Shown here one piece after another: positions 36,269 to 47,958 of a stretch of DNA of 64,000 nt (position 1 is the first letter of the stretch; each line of letters starts with the position of its first letter). The notes beneath the pieces are model-generated. The model did no database searches. It was given only the letters and a program-made list of their open reading frames with translations, and was not told the origin of the DNA. The stretch comes from Chytridium lagenaria (Eukaryota > Chytridiomycota > Chytridiomycetes > Chytridiales > Chytridiaceae): positions 18,945 through 82,944 of the forward strand of contig JAHLKC010000162.1 in NCBI GenBank assembly GCA_025449115.1, given 5' to 3'. The position numbers were made by a program, and so were the translations under genes.

Positions 36269-39200
36269 TCAAACCTTCACCTTCGCGACTCCCTGCGCAA
36301 CCGCCATCGCCAAACTCACATGTCCCTTCACCTCCACCTTAAAATCCAACCCAACATGACTCACTTTTGGCATGATACTTCAACCCATTCAAATTCTTAT
36401 ACCGTTTCCCACACCCCTCAACGCGACACCAATAAGGCCTTCTCGCAATTTTAATCCCCAAAATCCCATTCGCAGCTGCACTCACATCCCCATTGCTCTC
36501 TACGAGCTTCCGCAGCCGTCCATCAGCCACCATGATGGCGGCAGCAGACGCTGCGGCATTGTCTTCATCGTCGTCAGAGGAATGGGAGGACATGGCGTCA
36601 TCTTCTTCTGCGGCGGTGGCAAGGTCGTCAGCGGGTCTCGGGGCTTTGGTGGCGGCGGCGATGGATTTCGATAGGGAGTTGAGAAGGAGAATGTCTTGAG
36701 CGTCTGCAGCGGTTTCTGGGGTGTTTTCAAGTTCACAATTTCCACGTTCAAGGTGGTATTTTAAACCGTTCAGGTTTTTGTAGGACTGAAATGAATGGCG
36801 TTAAAAACAATCGCTCTTTTTTTTTACAATTCACAGAATATAAGACATACCTTTGAGCAATACGGTTTCGGGCACTTGTATTTGTCTTTGCGGCCACGTT
36901 CCCTGCCTTCAGATTTATCAGTTTTAGTGGCTTTGTTGGGATCCTGGACTGTAAGCGACGCGTTGGGGACGCAGACGAAGACATCAATGGAGGGGTCGAC
37001 GACGGTCTCTGCGGGGGTGACGAAACTCCCATATTCAACGCCGCCACATTCAAACCCTGAAACCCGTCATCAAAACGGTTGCTGCAGCGTTGAGAAAAAC
37101 GACGGATCCATCTGCACGCCTGCCATGGCGGATCTTGGACGTTGAGGAACCTGGAGATGTTGGTGCTGCAGTTTGTGGATGTGCATTTGTTGGAGTTGGG
37201 GGTTTGGAGTTGAAATCATGGGGTTTGATGGAGGGGGCGGTGGGGAGGCGGATTGGGAGGAGGAGGGTGAAGTGAGGGAGGGCATGGAGGGAGAGACGGA
37301 GAAGGACGAATTTGGGGCGTTGGTAGGAGGTGCGCCGAGGGGGGAAGCGATGTGTCGTTGGGAGGACATGATGTGATGGGAAGGTGGGAAGAGGGTGGCA
37401 GCGGGAACTGGGGTGGAGGCGGGTCGTTTGGGTGGTTGAATATTGATTGTGTTTGGGGAGGTGTTCTGCATAACCATCGTGCTTTGTTGTTGATGCATGG
37501 GGAAGGACGCGTTAGGACGAACCATCATCATTGGTTGAGATGACATTGATCCCGGTAGTCCTCCTTGCATCATGACGTGATGTTGCACAGGTTGCTGTTG
37601 GCAGACGACGGGTCCGTTCGGACCTTGCATCATGATACTGTTTGGTGGGTGAGAGTAAAACTGCCCGTTCATGTTGGTCACCATCATCGGGCCTGAAGAA
37701 CTTTGCACAAAGGTTGGCCTGACTTGCATCCCATTATGTATCATTCCACCACCCTGCATGTTAGGCGACCCATCAACATAGGTGAGCCCACCCTGATCGA
37801 GTTTGGTGGAGGTGGAGTCTGCGACATCATAAAAGGTCGAGAGTTTCCAAAAGGTGATTGTGGACGAGCACCATTCATCACAGTAACTTGACCGTTGACG
37901 GGGTAGGTTGCTGAATACCCGGTGAATAGACTCGGGCGACAGGGGACGCGACTCTGCTTGGGACAACAGACGAAGCTGGAGAGGCTGCAAGAGACCCTGG
38001 GGTTCCTGGCCTGACCATAGGTTTTGGGCTTGACATGCGTGATGGCACCGCGATGGGACGATGCGGGACGGGAGAGGATGTGCTGGAGCGCAAGAAGGCG
38101 GGATGATGGACGGCAGGAGAGCCTGGACGGGAAACGATGGGAGAAGACAAGGTGGAGCTATCACCTACAACAGCTGCAGTCGCGGCTGCAATGGCAGATG
38201 AGAAGGCGCTGGCGGTGGTTGTGGTGACCATGGGTTGGGTTGCGGGCATCATCAATACTGTTATTGTTGAGATAGGTGTTCTGGGGCATAGATATGGAAC
38301 TCGGCACGTGCATTCCTTGTGGTTGGTGACTGTAGGAGATGGAGTATGACTGCGGCATGGCGTTCATGGGAGCTTGGGCCATCATTGAGTTGACTGAGCC
38401 ACCAGTTGTGACGCCAGTGATGGACTCCATCAGCATTTGAAGATCAGTGTCGTTCATCCCCAACCCTTCCAACCCCTGTCCATTCCCCATGGCAATTTCT
38501 CCGTTATCCATCACCACATCCTTGATGCTTCCCCCATGTTTTTCCTCATTTCCGCTCTCATATTCCTCCTCTTCCTGAAGGGTACCAGGAACGAGCGGCC
38601 TGCATTTCTTGGCCACATCCCCAGAAATCAGTGAGAATGACAGTGACCTGCCACGTTTGGCGTGGATTCCAGCATCACCACCCCCATCTCCAATCGACCC
38701 AAACGCTTGAGCAAAGGCCCATCATCTCCCTCTCCGAACGTCCCAAACAATCCAGTGTTTTCAAAAGTCACAAAAGCATCATCACCACCATCAGCCCCAT
38801 TATTGGAAGAAGCATCCGAAACGCTTCTTGCAAGAGAAACATCATCCAGCGATGAAAGAGACCCTGACAGAAGAAGATCCTCAAAACGATCAACCACTGA
38901 CATGGAATTTGCAGAGATGTCGAGGATTGCACAGCTCCAATTCCATGTCCAGCCCCCGTGCCAAACATTGGGCCGTGCCCTGCAGCTCCGCCACAGACCC
39001 CAACGACAGCATAGAAAAGGACGGAGAGGCGTGGCTCGGATGTCCTGATGATGGAGACGCGATGTTCTGCCGAAAGGGTGAGGATTGAGTGTGGGTTGGC
39101 GGCGAGGCCTGATCTGCGGCAGGGTTGCTGACGAATAAGGTGTCACCAAGTGAGAATCCAGAACCAAGCATTGAAGTGGCAGCAGCACCACCGCCATTCA

Positions 39201-39663
39201 AGTCTGCGTTGCCACTAAAGAGAGGGCCTTGAATGGGGTTGAGCAGGGATGACGGTGATGTTTGTGAAGAGGAAGGTACCGATCCACTGTTAACAAACAG
39301 TGCGCCTTTTAATTGTTGGCCTTGGGCTGGTGTCGCTTCAGATACGGCCTCAAATGCAAAGAGCTCGTCAAACAGGTCCTTGGAAAACCTTCTGTACCGG
39401 TTGAAGCTGATGCTTGACATGTCGTTGTCCATGCTGGTATCATCCTGCTGTTGCTGGTGTATCATTTTTGTGTCATGGATGGTGCCAGGTGCCGATGCCT
39501 TTAGAATTGTTGTATTTGAAGTGACAGCAACAGCGGGAGGAGTCGAGGGAGGCGTAGCGAGTGATGATGAGAGTGAAGACGGTGTGAAAGAAGAAGAAGA
39601 TGATGGAGAAGAAGAAGCAACGGCGTTTGACTTTTCTCTTGCATTGACATGAGCCATCATCAT
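36269..39663 (-). CDS. Sfp1-like C2H2 zinc-finger transcription regulator
   Basis: A long Ser/Pro/Gln-rich protein starting MMMAHVNAREKSNAVASSS. It is low-complexity through most of its length, with a conserved-looking patch 'NRYRRFSKDLFDELFAFE'. Two related zinc fingers lie at the C-terminus: 'CPKPYCSKSYKNLNGLKYH' followed by 'LERGNC' (C2HC), and 'CRVEGCGKRYKNLNGLKYH' followed by 'AKSH' (C2H2). The spacing and 'KNxNGLKYH' signature match the split-finger Sfp1 group, which controls ribosome-biogenesis and growth genes in yeasts. A frame break near 36355 interrupts the second finger just before its last His. The end is the TGA at 36271-36269. Several introns and frame changes in the middle make the full protein uncertain. 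Confidence 0.75.
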
Positions 39664-41200
39664 TTTCTAAAAGAACGGCAAGAGTGTTGGAAAAGAGTGC
39701 TCTGTAAGGCGTGGATGGAATTATTCACACAACGAGTGATACTTTAATCGTATGGTATCGTATTCTATCTCTAGTATAGAAATAAATATGTGCGGGAATG
39801 TGCGTAAAGTACGATGCGATGCAACGAGGTGGTATCTTTATGAAATACTGGGATAGATAACAGACTGACGCAAGTGAATACGTGAAATGGATAAGCGTTA
39901 TTTGTGGCGTTTGAAAGCGGCCAGGTCTTGGATTTCATTGGTCAGTTTTTAAAGTATCTGTATAGGTTACACGAGAGATTTCATTTCATTTTAGGATTAA
40001 AATGTTCAAATAAATATATAATAGATATACCACAAACCAACCTATTAACCAAACTACCATTCCAAATTGGTTAACGTCTACCTCTATGTCATATAACCAC
40101 GGGGCATTTTGATTGGCGGATACATCACAGTGTTAACTAGTTAACCTATATACCTAGTAACTACTGTATGAATAAATAAAAAGGAAGGTAAATAACGGAC
40201 GGACCAACGTTTCTGTCGTCATCACTAACCCCCTTGTTAGTTCCAAATAACATTTCCTTTTTATAAACACATATCAACCACTAGAACACCAAAAAGAGCC
40301 TTGTTCTCAGTAGAAAGCCAAGACCTCCAAACAGCTTTTTCTAAAACAAGAGCTTATAGCTGTTTAGTTTGCCATTGAAATACTCTGCGAATATTGTGTA
40401 ATAAGAACTGTGTTTTAGACTTTAAAAAACGTCAAGGGGTGAGCGACTGTGATAGAACTTAGAAGCTAGTGGTAAATGTGGGAAAAGAAGAAGAAAAAAA
40501 TGCAAGCACGTCGTAAGTAAAAAATTAAAGCGAAAGCAATGATGCAAATATTGAAGGTTAAGGGTACGAATGGTTCCTCGTGCTTGCCATCCTTCACAGT
40601 GTAATTTTTGATTCCTTGAAAGGGTTAAAACCATGATCAACTGTCGAGGCTTGTTTTCGGTCAAATAATTACGACGAAGTTTGTAGAGCTAATTTAAACA
40701 CGTGCGCTTCTTTTGATATAAAACGCGCTTGAGGAGGTAAGATGTTAAATCAGTTGGACGATCAATCTGTTATCGAGAAATGAATGAATGTACTTTAACA
40801 TGATTTTTCATTTCAATACACTTTAACATGATTTTTCATTTCATTACATTGATTTTGACTGAAAAAAGATAATTTATCATTTTATCATTTTATATCGCCA
40901 ATTTTTTTTTCCAGTTAAATAGTTCAGATGTTCAATAATAATTTCTCTTTTTAATCTGATGTTGCTCATCCTTTGATTTTGAACAATGCATCGTCATCAA
41001 TATGTTGCTCGGCGTTAGGTTCGCCCTCTTTAAAAAGACTGTTCGGAGCTTTAATCATCCAACAGCGTATCGAGGCATCCATATTCCCTAAATGCCTAAA
41101 TGGAGAAAATGCATAAAGTTTTACACGTTTATACAACCATCTGTTGTTCTTTGATAAAAGCACTTGAGCATGACTGCGTCAATCAATAAACAGCAATTAT
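39664..41200. other. Intergenic region with a 30-bp tandem duplication
   Basis: AT-rich. 'acatgatttttcatttcaat' and its context repeat directly at about 40799-40860. A short minus-strand frame (41163-40966) has a plausible acidic C-terminus (EQHIDDDALFKIKG) but no family and no clear start; I do not call it. Confidence 0.35.
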
Positions 41201-41224
41201 GTCCATGCGACCGGACGACTTTAT

Positions 41225-41689
41225 TTGATGAGACATGTTAACGATGTGACGTGCCTTGAACGAGTCCCCCATTATATGATTGCCATTGAAAAAGGCGAAA
41301 ATATCTCACTCTTTCCGATGCCTCGACACTGTTGTCTCTGCAACAAGTACCTCAAAGTAAACGATGACGTAGATCTTGAGGAACACCTTCGAAGCGTCCA
41401 CGCATGCAGGCCGTTGATGGCTACAGCTTTCGTGAGAATGGGGAATAGAAAGATGGCACAAGCTATGTCGGAAAAACTCGGAGAACGATTATCTAAGGCT
41501 TCAGCAACAATGGTGAAATCTTTTTTATCCGCCGAACGCCCTTTGGTAATCAGGTCGGAGAAACGTCGGCTAGAGTCAAAGGGGAACATGAAAGAAACGG
41601 AACTATCGCCCCAGCTATCAAGACGGCTTACCCTCCATATGGGTACACAGGTCGCATCAAAAGGTAAGTTCATATGGCATCTTTCATAA
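41225..41689 (+). CDS. Small protein with one C2H2-like zinc finger, unknown
   Basis: A 154-aa frame. 'CCLCNKYLKVNDDVDLEEHL' continuing 'RSVH' gives a Cys-x2-Cys ... His-x4-His finger near residues 36-59. A basic C-terminal half follows (RSEKRRLESKGN). An intron beginning GTAAGT at 41665 and ending TTTGCAG at 41715 would change the last residues and stop at 41740, overlapping the ATG of the next gene. Either way it lies directly upstream of CKS1. Unknown function; a nucleic-acid-binding role is only inferred from the finger. Confidence 0.55.
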   Translation: MMRHVNDVTCLERVPHYMIAIEKGENISLFPMPRHCCLCNKYLKVNDDVDLEEHLRSVHACRPLMATAFVRMGNRKMAQAMSEKLGERLSKASATMVKSFLSAERPLVIRSEKRRLESKGNMKETELSPQLSRRLTLHMGTQVASKGKFIWHLS

Positions 41690-41735
41690 TGTGATAACCT
41701 CAACAAAAATTTGCAGGACTATTATTCGGACAACC

Positions 41736-42439
41736 ATGTTGACGTCGGAAAACTCGAGTCAATCCCAGCACCGAGACAAAGCAGGCGAAGCTCAACAGGT
41801 ATTCTCAGCCATGCCTATGAATCTCATACTTACTCTTCCTTATGGCGTTAGAGAGCAAAAGACATTAACGAGCATGTATGTACGAATTGTGATTTTGTGG
41901 AGTAACCATGCACTTTTAGGAGGCGGATATTTACTATAGCCCCAGATACTGTGATGATACTCATGAATATCGGCATGTGTGGTAAGCTGATACATGTTTT
42001 TATAGTGTATTGATGTGGATAGTTTACCCCGCCAAATAGGTTCGTCAACTTTGCACTTGGCTGAGATAGCCGTCACATCCTCCATGTCTCAATTCTTACT
42101 CATCCCTTCTCCATCATCCGTCTCTATAAATATCTCCTTCCAAAATGCCACTCACTTTAACCTCACTAGCTCGTTGGGTACCTCAAGGTATGTGTGCTGC
42201 ATAACTTGCAACCCCACTACATGGCACTCACTTCAAGCATCACTCTAATGTCAATATGAAGGGCGTTTGATGGCCGAACAGGAATGGCGAAGCTTGGGAG
42301 TAAAACAAAGTCAGGGATGGACTCATTACTTGATCCACAGTAAGCCTTCTCCTCTCCCCAACTTAATCTAACAGCCCATCTTTAAGCTCCTGAGCCTCAC
42401 ATTCTGCTCTTCAAACGAGACAAGGAGCCCACACAGTAA
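41736..42439 (+). CDS. CKS1: CDK regulatory subunit Cks1 (seven exons)
   Basis: Small phosphate-binding CDK adaptor. Exons read without a frame break: 41736-41798, 41852-41875, 41920-41981, 42023-42039, 42170-42187, 42262-42339, 42387-42439 (315 nt, 104 aa). All donors are GT and all acceptors AG. Joined, they give the complete family core: '[20 protein letters not shown]', 'CLPRQIARWVPQ', '[20 protein letters not shown]' and '[20 protein letters not shown]'. The anion-binding Arg, Ser and Trp positions and the [12 protein letters not shown] end are intact. Three exons are only 17, 18 and 24 nt long; skipping any of them would remove conserved residues, and skipping the 17-nt exon would also break the frame. 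The N-terminal 30 residues are a hydrophilic extension. Confidence 0.95.
42023..42187 (+). other. CKS1: Consecutive 17-nt and 18-nt microexons of CKS1
   Basis: Exon 42023-42039 encodes most of 'LPRQI' and exon 42170-42187 encodes 'ARWVPQ', the expected residues between the conserved 'EYRHV' and 'GRLM' segments. They are bounded by ATAG/GTTCG and CTAG/GTATG. No alternative reading of the 280 bp gives the family sequence. Confidence 0.85.
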
Positions 42440-42617
42440 TATCTCCAAGCGCATCGATGAGATATCCTTATAGATGTAAGAGGCCTTTCAACCATTTGAG
42501 GAAGGCGGCTAATATGCTTGCTCAATCAGAGGTGACCGCCAATCAATCACATTCAGTCCAATATTTCCGAATAGTCATTAAATAAACACCTAACTTTCTG
42601 TACACGTTATTTTGGTC

Positions 42618-43541
42618 ATGGATTCGGCAGACAGCCAGCAGCGAGGGAGTGAAGGCGGCAAGTTTGGAAAGATTGTGACGGGTACTGCACGAGGGTTGTG
42701 GTTTTGGCTTGCTGACAAACTTTGTAAGAACTGGGAAAGCGTTTGTCGAAGCGACAAGAGAAGGATGAGTTGGTGAACCGTAATATTCTTAAAGGTATGT
42801 CTGGAAAACGATCCTTTGCTCTCGGAGCTCACGAATTGGAAAGATGATGAAGCGGTCTCCCCAACGATTCTTCAAACCAAACTTTCGTTAGAGAAGGAAA
42901 AGAATCAGGACCATTTGAACCGACGACTCAGTCATCGACCTTCAAAAGTTGATTTGAAGCTTCGTAATATCTTGAGAGGTTTGTACATGAGTCACCTACT
43001 TCATGTTAATGGTTTTTAAAAGTCGAGAGTGATGATGTAATTGATCAATCTGGAGTGTCGTTGCAAAAGAATATGGATTTTGACCGGCATGCCACCGCCC
43101 TCAGATCCATTTTAAAGCGTCGACCCAGCAAATGCCTTCTCGAAGACATGAACATCATCAGAGGCAAGTAGCCTAATATATTATTTTTTTTAACCTAAAA
43201 AATCAACGCCCGCAGGTTGTAACGGCAGCGTTGACCCTTCCCTAATCGAAACCCAAGAAAAATTACGTCGAGCCCAACTCGAGAATTCTTTGGAAGGCAA
43301 GCTCCGCAACCGCCCCGACATTGAAGAGCTCGCCGACAAGCAAATCCTTCATTTCAATGAAACGGTGGAGGTTCTCCCAACGTTCCGAAAATCCGAGTAT
43401 AATCGAAAACCAGATGGAAACTCAACGTTTCGAAAATTGACACCGCAGATGAAGGTGCAGATTCGGGAGGAATTGAATACGTTCAAGAAAAATGAGATGT
43501 CGGTTCATGAGGAATCGTTGCGTAATACGTGTTTCCATTAG
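42618..43541 (+). CDS. PHACTR-like protein: four RPEL repeats plus a PP1-binding-type C-terminus
   Basis: Exons 42618-42681, 42729-42794, 42844-42978, 43023-43163 and 43216-43541 join without a break to 243 aa. RPEL repeats: 'LGKRLSKRQEKDELVNRNIL', 'LNRRLSHRPSKVDLKLRNIL', 'LRSILKRRPSKCLLEDMNII' and 'LEGKLRNRPDIEELADKQIL'. In PHACTR/MRTF proteins RPEL motifs bind G-actin. The last repeat runs into 'ILHFNETVEV' and then 'KLTPQMKVQIREELNTFKKN', 'EMSVHEESLRNTCFH'. This parallels the PHACTR C-terminus that wraps protein phosphatase 1, but the usual Trp before 'RLTP' is absent and the end is CFH rather than RFHRP. All introns are phase 1; the fourth uses a GC donor. Confidence 0.88.
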
Positions 43542-44500
43542 TCATGTTTTGTCTTTTTTTTTATTAATAATGAATAACAGACAATAATGTCAATACTTTG
43601 AAGATTCATGGATGCGATTATTTGAAGGAGGCGTTTATGGCCGTCGTGATGAATGGGATACGCTGATTCTGAGATTAACAACTGTGTTAACTCTTTATTT
43701 GCGTTCGGCAAATGATTGTAGGATAGAAATCACAGTAGCCGTATCACCTTTTCCTTTCCAGCCAAAGTCCATCTTGAAATAATTCCATAAATCATCTCAT
43801 CAACAAAAAAGTAATCTTTGCTAAAGCACGAAGATGCCTTTCGGGTCAACGGTTATAACGTAGTCTCATTTTATGTATCGACAGAATGAGTTTTACTCCC
43901 GGAAAGATCTTGGAGACCATCAAGGCCAAGTCATCTAAATTGTAACGTATCGCCTTTCCAGTATGTACGTCAATGCCTTGTTTCATACGAAACAAGCTAC
44001 AACTTATCAATAAACGCGTTACGATTTCCCCACTTTCTCCTACGCATTATTTGAAAATTTCTGGGAAAACATAAAACAACCAGAATGCGAATAACCAGCA
44101 CAACAGGAGATAAACGGCTTTTGCCGGATATAGTGACTGAAATAAAGTTTTATCACAGTCTGAAATAGATAGGATTCTGTGGTATGAAATTTATACTCAT
44201 TGATCTTAAATACATGTTACTCGTAAATATCTTCATTGTTTTTAGAAAAGTCGAAGAAAACATAAAATTGGACGTGGATGAAGAAGATTGTAATGCTATC
44301 GTCCTCATAATTTGAGCCCTGTGACAAAAAGCTGAAGCCATGAAAATGGGAATGTTGTGCAATTGCAATCATATCTTAAATTGATTAATATCAAAGTTGA
44401 GCATAATTACTCATGTATGTTTATTCGCGTTCTTCAGAAGTATATGTATGTAATGGCAATTTCAATTTGTAGACGGATTTCAGTTCAACGTCATAATTTT
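43542..44500. other. Convergent intergenic region
   Basis: About 1 kb between the RPEL gene and arginase. AT-rich; no supported gene on either strand. Confidence 0.4.
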
Positions 44501-45780
44501 TCAGTACAAAAGACCCTTTGAACAACAAAAATGTGAATCAGATTATATCGGCAAGTGAAAGAAAGTAAAAGATTTGTGAGCTTACCTCTCCCAAAGCAGA
44601 TCTAATTAAAGAGCACCCAATCTGAATAGGTAGCAAATTTATGACATTAACCATTCTGAAGACACACGAAACAGATTGACTGACAAGAATGGAACAACGA
44701 CGTAAGCAAAACAAAAATAGAAAGTACCTGAATCGTCTGCGCTCTTGCCACAGAATCTCCCAAGAAGGATTCACTTCCATAATATCAATCGCGACCAAAA
44801 TCCCGTCTGATGCATAATTTCCATGATGTAATGGCCTTCACGGAAAGTCAAACCACCGCGAACAGGTGTTCCAGTAGCAGGTGCAACCGTCGGGTCAAGT
44901 GCATCAACATCAAAACTTAAATGGATAGGACAGTCGCGGCCAAGATAGTCCATTGCCATTTCCATGACCTGCGCAATGCCCCAGCGATCGACTTCATGCA
45001 TGGAAAAAGCTTTAATGTTGTTGTCCCTAAGAATCTTTTTTTCGGGTGCGTCAAGATCTCGGAGACCGATATAAACGATGCGGTTTTTGGGAAGGCAGGG
45101 TTTGAGCCATTCAAAGGTCTCTACTTTGCCCGCCAAGCCGGTAAGAAAGGCTACAGGGCAACCGTGAAGGTTTCCGGATGAAGAAGTTTCAGAGTGTTGA
45201 TGTCCTTCGGAAAACATTAGTTAAATTCAATAGAATCAAAATTCATACCGCATGCGCATCCACCCAGACCACACCAAGGTTTGTGTGAACAGCAGCAATC
45301 CCGAGATGGTACCAATCGCAATTGAATGATCACCGCCCAACGTCAACGCCAACTGCCTTTGCGAGCAAATTGATTTGACGGAATGATAAACACTTTCAGT
45401 AACCTTGGAGACATAGGAAACGTTCTTGAGCTTCCCTTTCACCTCCTCCTTTGGCTTCATGTCTTCATACGATTTCGGTGCTTCGCCTTCTGCCACCTTC
45501 CAATCGAGTTCCTTGATCTGGTCGACGAGACCGTGTTCTAGAAGCATGGCGGGACCTTGCTCGACCCCACCACGTGGCTGACATGCAAAGATTAGGGATT
45601 TCCACAACCACCGAGAAACTTATGTACCTGACCACCATCTACGCAAAATAAATTGGTCAGTATTGTGCTTAAAGTGGAAAGAATTTGATGCTAGCTACTT
45701 ACTGAAGCCGCAGCCTACGATATCGACGTGAGGGGTTCGCTGACGTACCTCTGTTTAGTTCTGGTGTTTACGATGCTCAT
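44501..45780 (-). CDS. Arginase
   Basis: Hydrolyses arginine to ornithine and urea. Starts [12 protein letters not shown]. The Mn-binding motifs '[13 protein letters not shown]', 'VVWVDAHAD' and '[20 protein letters not shown]' are all present, with '[19 protein letters not shown]' and 'AIDIMEVNP' downstream. The end reads 'SALGEGLLY' at TGA 44503-44501. The '[14 protein letters not shown]' loop is assembled from an 11-nt exon (45638-45628) between two normal GT-AG introns. Single missing bases appear near 45748, 45190 and 44812; restoring frame there gives uninterrupted family sequence (for example '[19 protein letters not shown]'). I take these as likely consensus errors, but an inactive gene is not excluded. 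Confidence 0.92.
45628..45638 (-). other. 11-nt microexon of arginase
   Basis: On the minus strand the exon reads ATGGTGGTCAG. It is preceded by TTTGCGTAG and followed by GTACATAAG. It supplies the conserved Gly-Gly-Gln of the arginase N-terminal loop. Upstream intron 45702-45639 (GTAAGT...TAG); downstream intron 45627 to about 45583. Confidence 0.75.
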
Positions 45781-46779
45781 CTTTGTAAATTTATTTTTCG
45801 CAACATTCCGGGAATCTTCGGGTTCTTTTTATAGGACATGCGAGTCCGGTGTGGTCCGGGTGTATCATAGAATAATTGAATTAAAATATATGTGATTCTG
45901 CATTTTTTCTACTTATTAGAGCCAGGTATGAGCCTTGACAGCATCCTACGCAGCAATATTGGTGCAAGGCATTAGCGAACTTGCGTGTTATGGAGGATAA
46001 AGACGATGCAAATATGGATGAAGATGAATAAACGAGGCTCGCACTCCTTCTGTCGCCAGAAACGCTTTTTTGCTGTTGGAAATCCTTTGGGAGTCCGAAG
46101 CACTTCTTTATTACGCACTCAAAGGTAAGAGACATAGAACTTTTCGTTGATGTATTATATAAATGTTTCGTAAATATTTACGTTCACTTTATTTCTAACC
46201 AATCTGGTGATATACTTATAAGTCATGTGTAATCATGTCTTAGTGGATAAGATATGGCTTGTACAAATATAGTTTTATGTATAATACAGTGTGTCTCTTA
46301 CATCGACGTCGACTCATTCACGGCTTTCGCTCTCTTATGCAAATTCCCAGTATTGTTGTTCAAAGTACATATCTTTTATGTGTTTTATAACTTCTGCCTT
46401 TTGGTTTAAAATCAACCTTTACACGTTTATAAGGAAATCCACATTAACTCCAATACTGCGTTTCCTGACTGTTCGCTGAGGCGTGTTTATAATCGGGTGG
46501 AACTGCCTGACGCATCTTACAACCAGATTGTCATTTGGCATCCAAATAAAAGTATATCCATGGAGTAGCCCTGTAACAGCTTCCTACAAAAATCGCCTCT
46601 CTCAAATGCGGCATACAGTGCTCTTGACTAGCAAGTGCTAAACTTGATTTAAGACGTTTACTTCCGTTATGAAAGTCTGATGGGTGTAGAGCATGGACAG
46701 ATCAGCAGAAGAGTGAATATCAACTGAAATTTCCGTGTGCAACTCTGAGAAAAAAAAAAAAAAGCTACTTCATTCACAA
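45781..46779. other. Divergent promoter region between arginase and eIF3g
   Basis: 1 kb shared upstream region. Short open frames (46135-45881 on minus, 46291-46479 on plus) have no features. An A run at 46751-46763 lies just upstream of the eIF3g start. Confidence 0.4.
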
Positions 46780-47958
46780 ATGCCTTCAGCTGCTGCAAGG
46801 TAAAGTACTCGCCCGAGTCTTAAAAACTCCTCAGGGCATGCATGCGATCTAAACTTTTTTATCTATTAATGTGCTAATGTGATGTTTGTTGAATTTACAG
46901 ATGGGGAGATGAGGTCGATGAGGGAGGTCAGTACATCTTGACATTAAGCAAGTCGAGGAAGGTCTAAGGCATAAGGACTAAACCCTATTCTCATCATACA
47001 GAAGAAATCCTTACCACCGCCCCTATTTCCCAACTCAACCCCGACGGTACCAAGACTGTTATCGACTACCGGATCAACGATGACGGCAAACGAGTCAAAG
47101 TGACCAGCCGCATCCGCACCAACGTCGTCGTCACCTCCGTCAACCCTTCCGTAGCCCGTCGCAAGCTTCTCCACAAATTTGGAGATTCCAAAAACCTCCC
47201 CGCCGGAATTGACTCGGACTCAACGTCTTTTGGTGAAAAGCAGACAGTTAAATTCAGTTATGGCCGCAAGCTAGATGTTGGACAGCCTGGACAGGATGAG
47301 AACAAGAGTATGAAGGAGAAGTTGGGCAACGCAAAGATCATGTGCAGAATATGTAAAGGAGATCACTGGACTTCAAAGTGTCCTTTCAAGGATTCACATG
47401 TGCCTTTGGAGCCTGTGGAGAAGTTCGTCGGTGGGTTGTCTTAAGAACTTTTTCACAGATGGGCAGTTTTACTGACATTATTCTTTCAGAGGAGCCACCT
47501 GCTTCCAGCTCTGGCGGCCTTGGATCCGGTGGAAAGTACGTTCCTCCAAGTATGCGCGCCGGCGGCAACTCCAAGGGATCAGCACCTCCTGGCGCACCTG
47601 GTCAACGCAACCGTGACGATTTCTTCACACTCCGCATCACCAATCTTTCAGAGGACGCCACCGAACAAGATATCAAGGATCTTGTCAGTCGGTTCGGACA
47701 CACCTCCCGTGTGGTGAGTATTGAGCCCTTTTCCTTCTCGAGGAAGGCTTTTTTGTGATGTTGTGGTGCTGACGGCTTTTCTTTTCTTCTCCACAGTTTG
47801 TTGCAAGGGACCACGAAACCAACATGTGCAAAGGATTTGCATTTGTTAGCTTCTACAGCAAGGATGATGCGGAGAGGGCAATGGCACAGCTTCATGGAAG
47901 AGGTTACGATAACCTCATTCTGCACGTTGAGTTGGCGAAGAACAAGGAGAGAGAATAA
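46780..47958 (+). CDS. TIF35: Translation initiation factor eIF3 subunit G
   Basis: RNA-binding subunit of eIF3, acting in scanning and reinitiation (family knowledge). Exons: 46780-46799, 46901-46926, 47002 to about 47431, about 47491-47713 and about 47797-47958. The N-terminus reads MPSAAARWGDEVDEGEEILT, then 'TAPISQLNPDGTKTVIDYRI' and 'RKLLHKFGDSKN', the family core. A zinc-knuckle 'CRICKGDHWTSKCPFKD' follows. Next is the linker 'GGKYVPPSMRAGG' and one C-terminal RRM with 'TLRITNLSEDATEQDIKDL' (RNP2) and 'CKGFAFVSFYSKDDAERAMA' (RNP1). It ends 'AKNKERE'. No frame break is seen. The TIF35 name follows the yeast orthologue. Confidence 0.95.
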
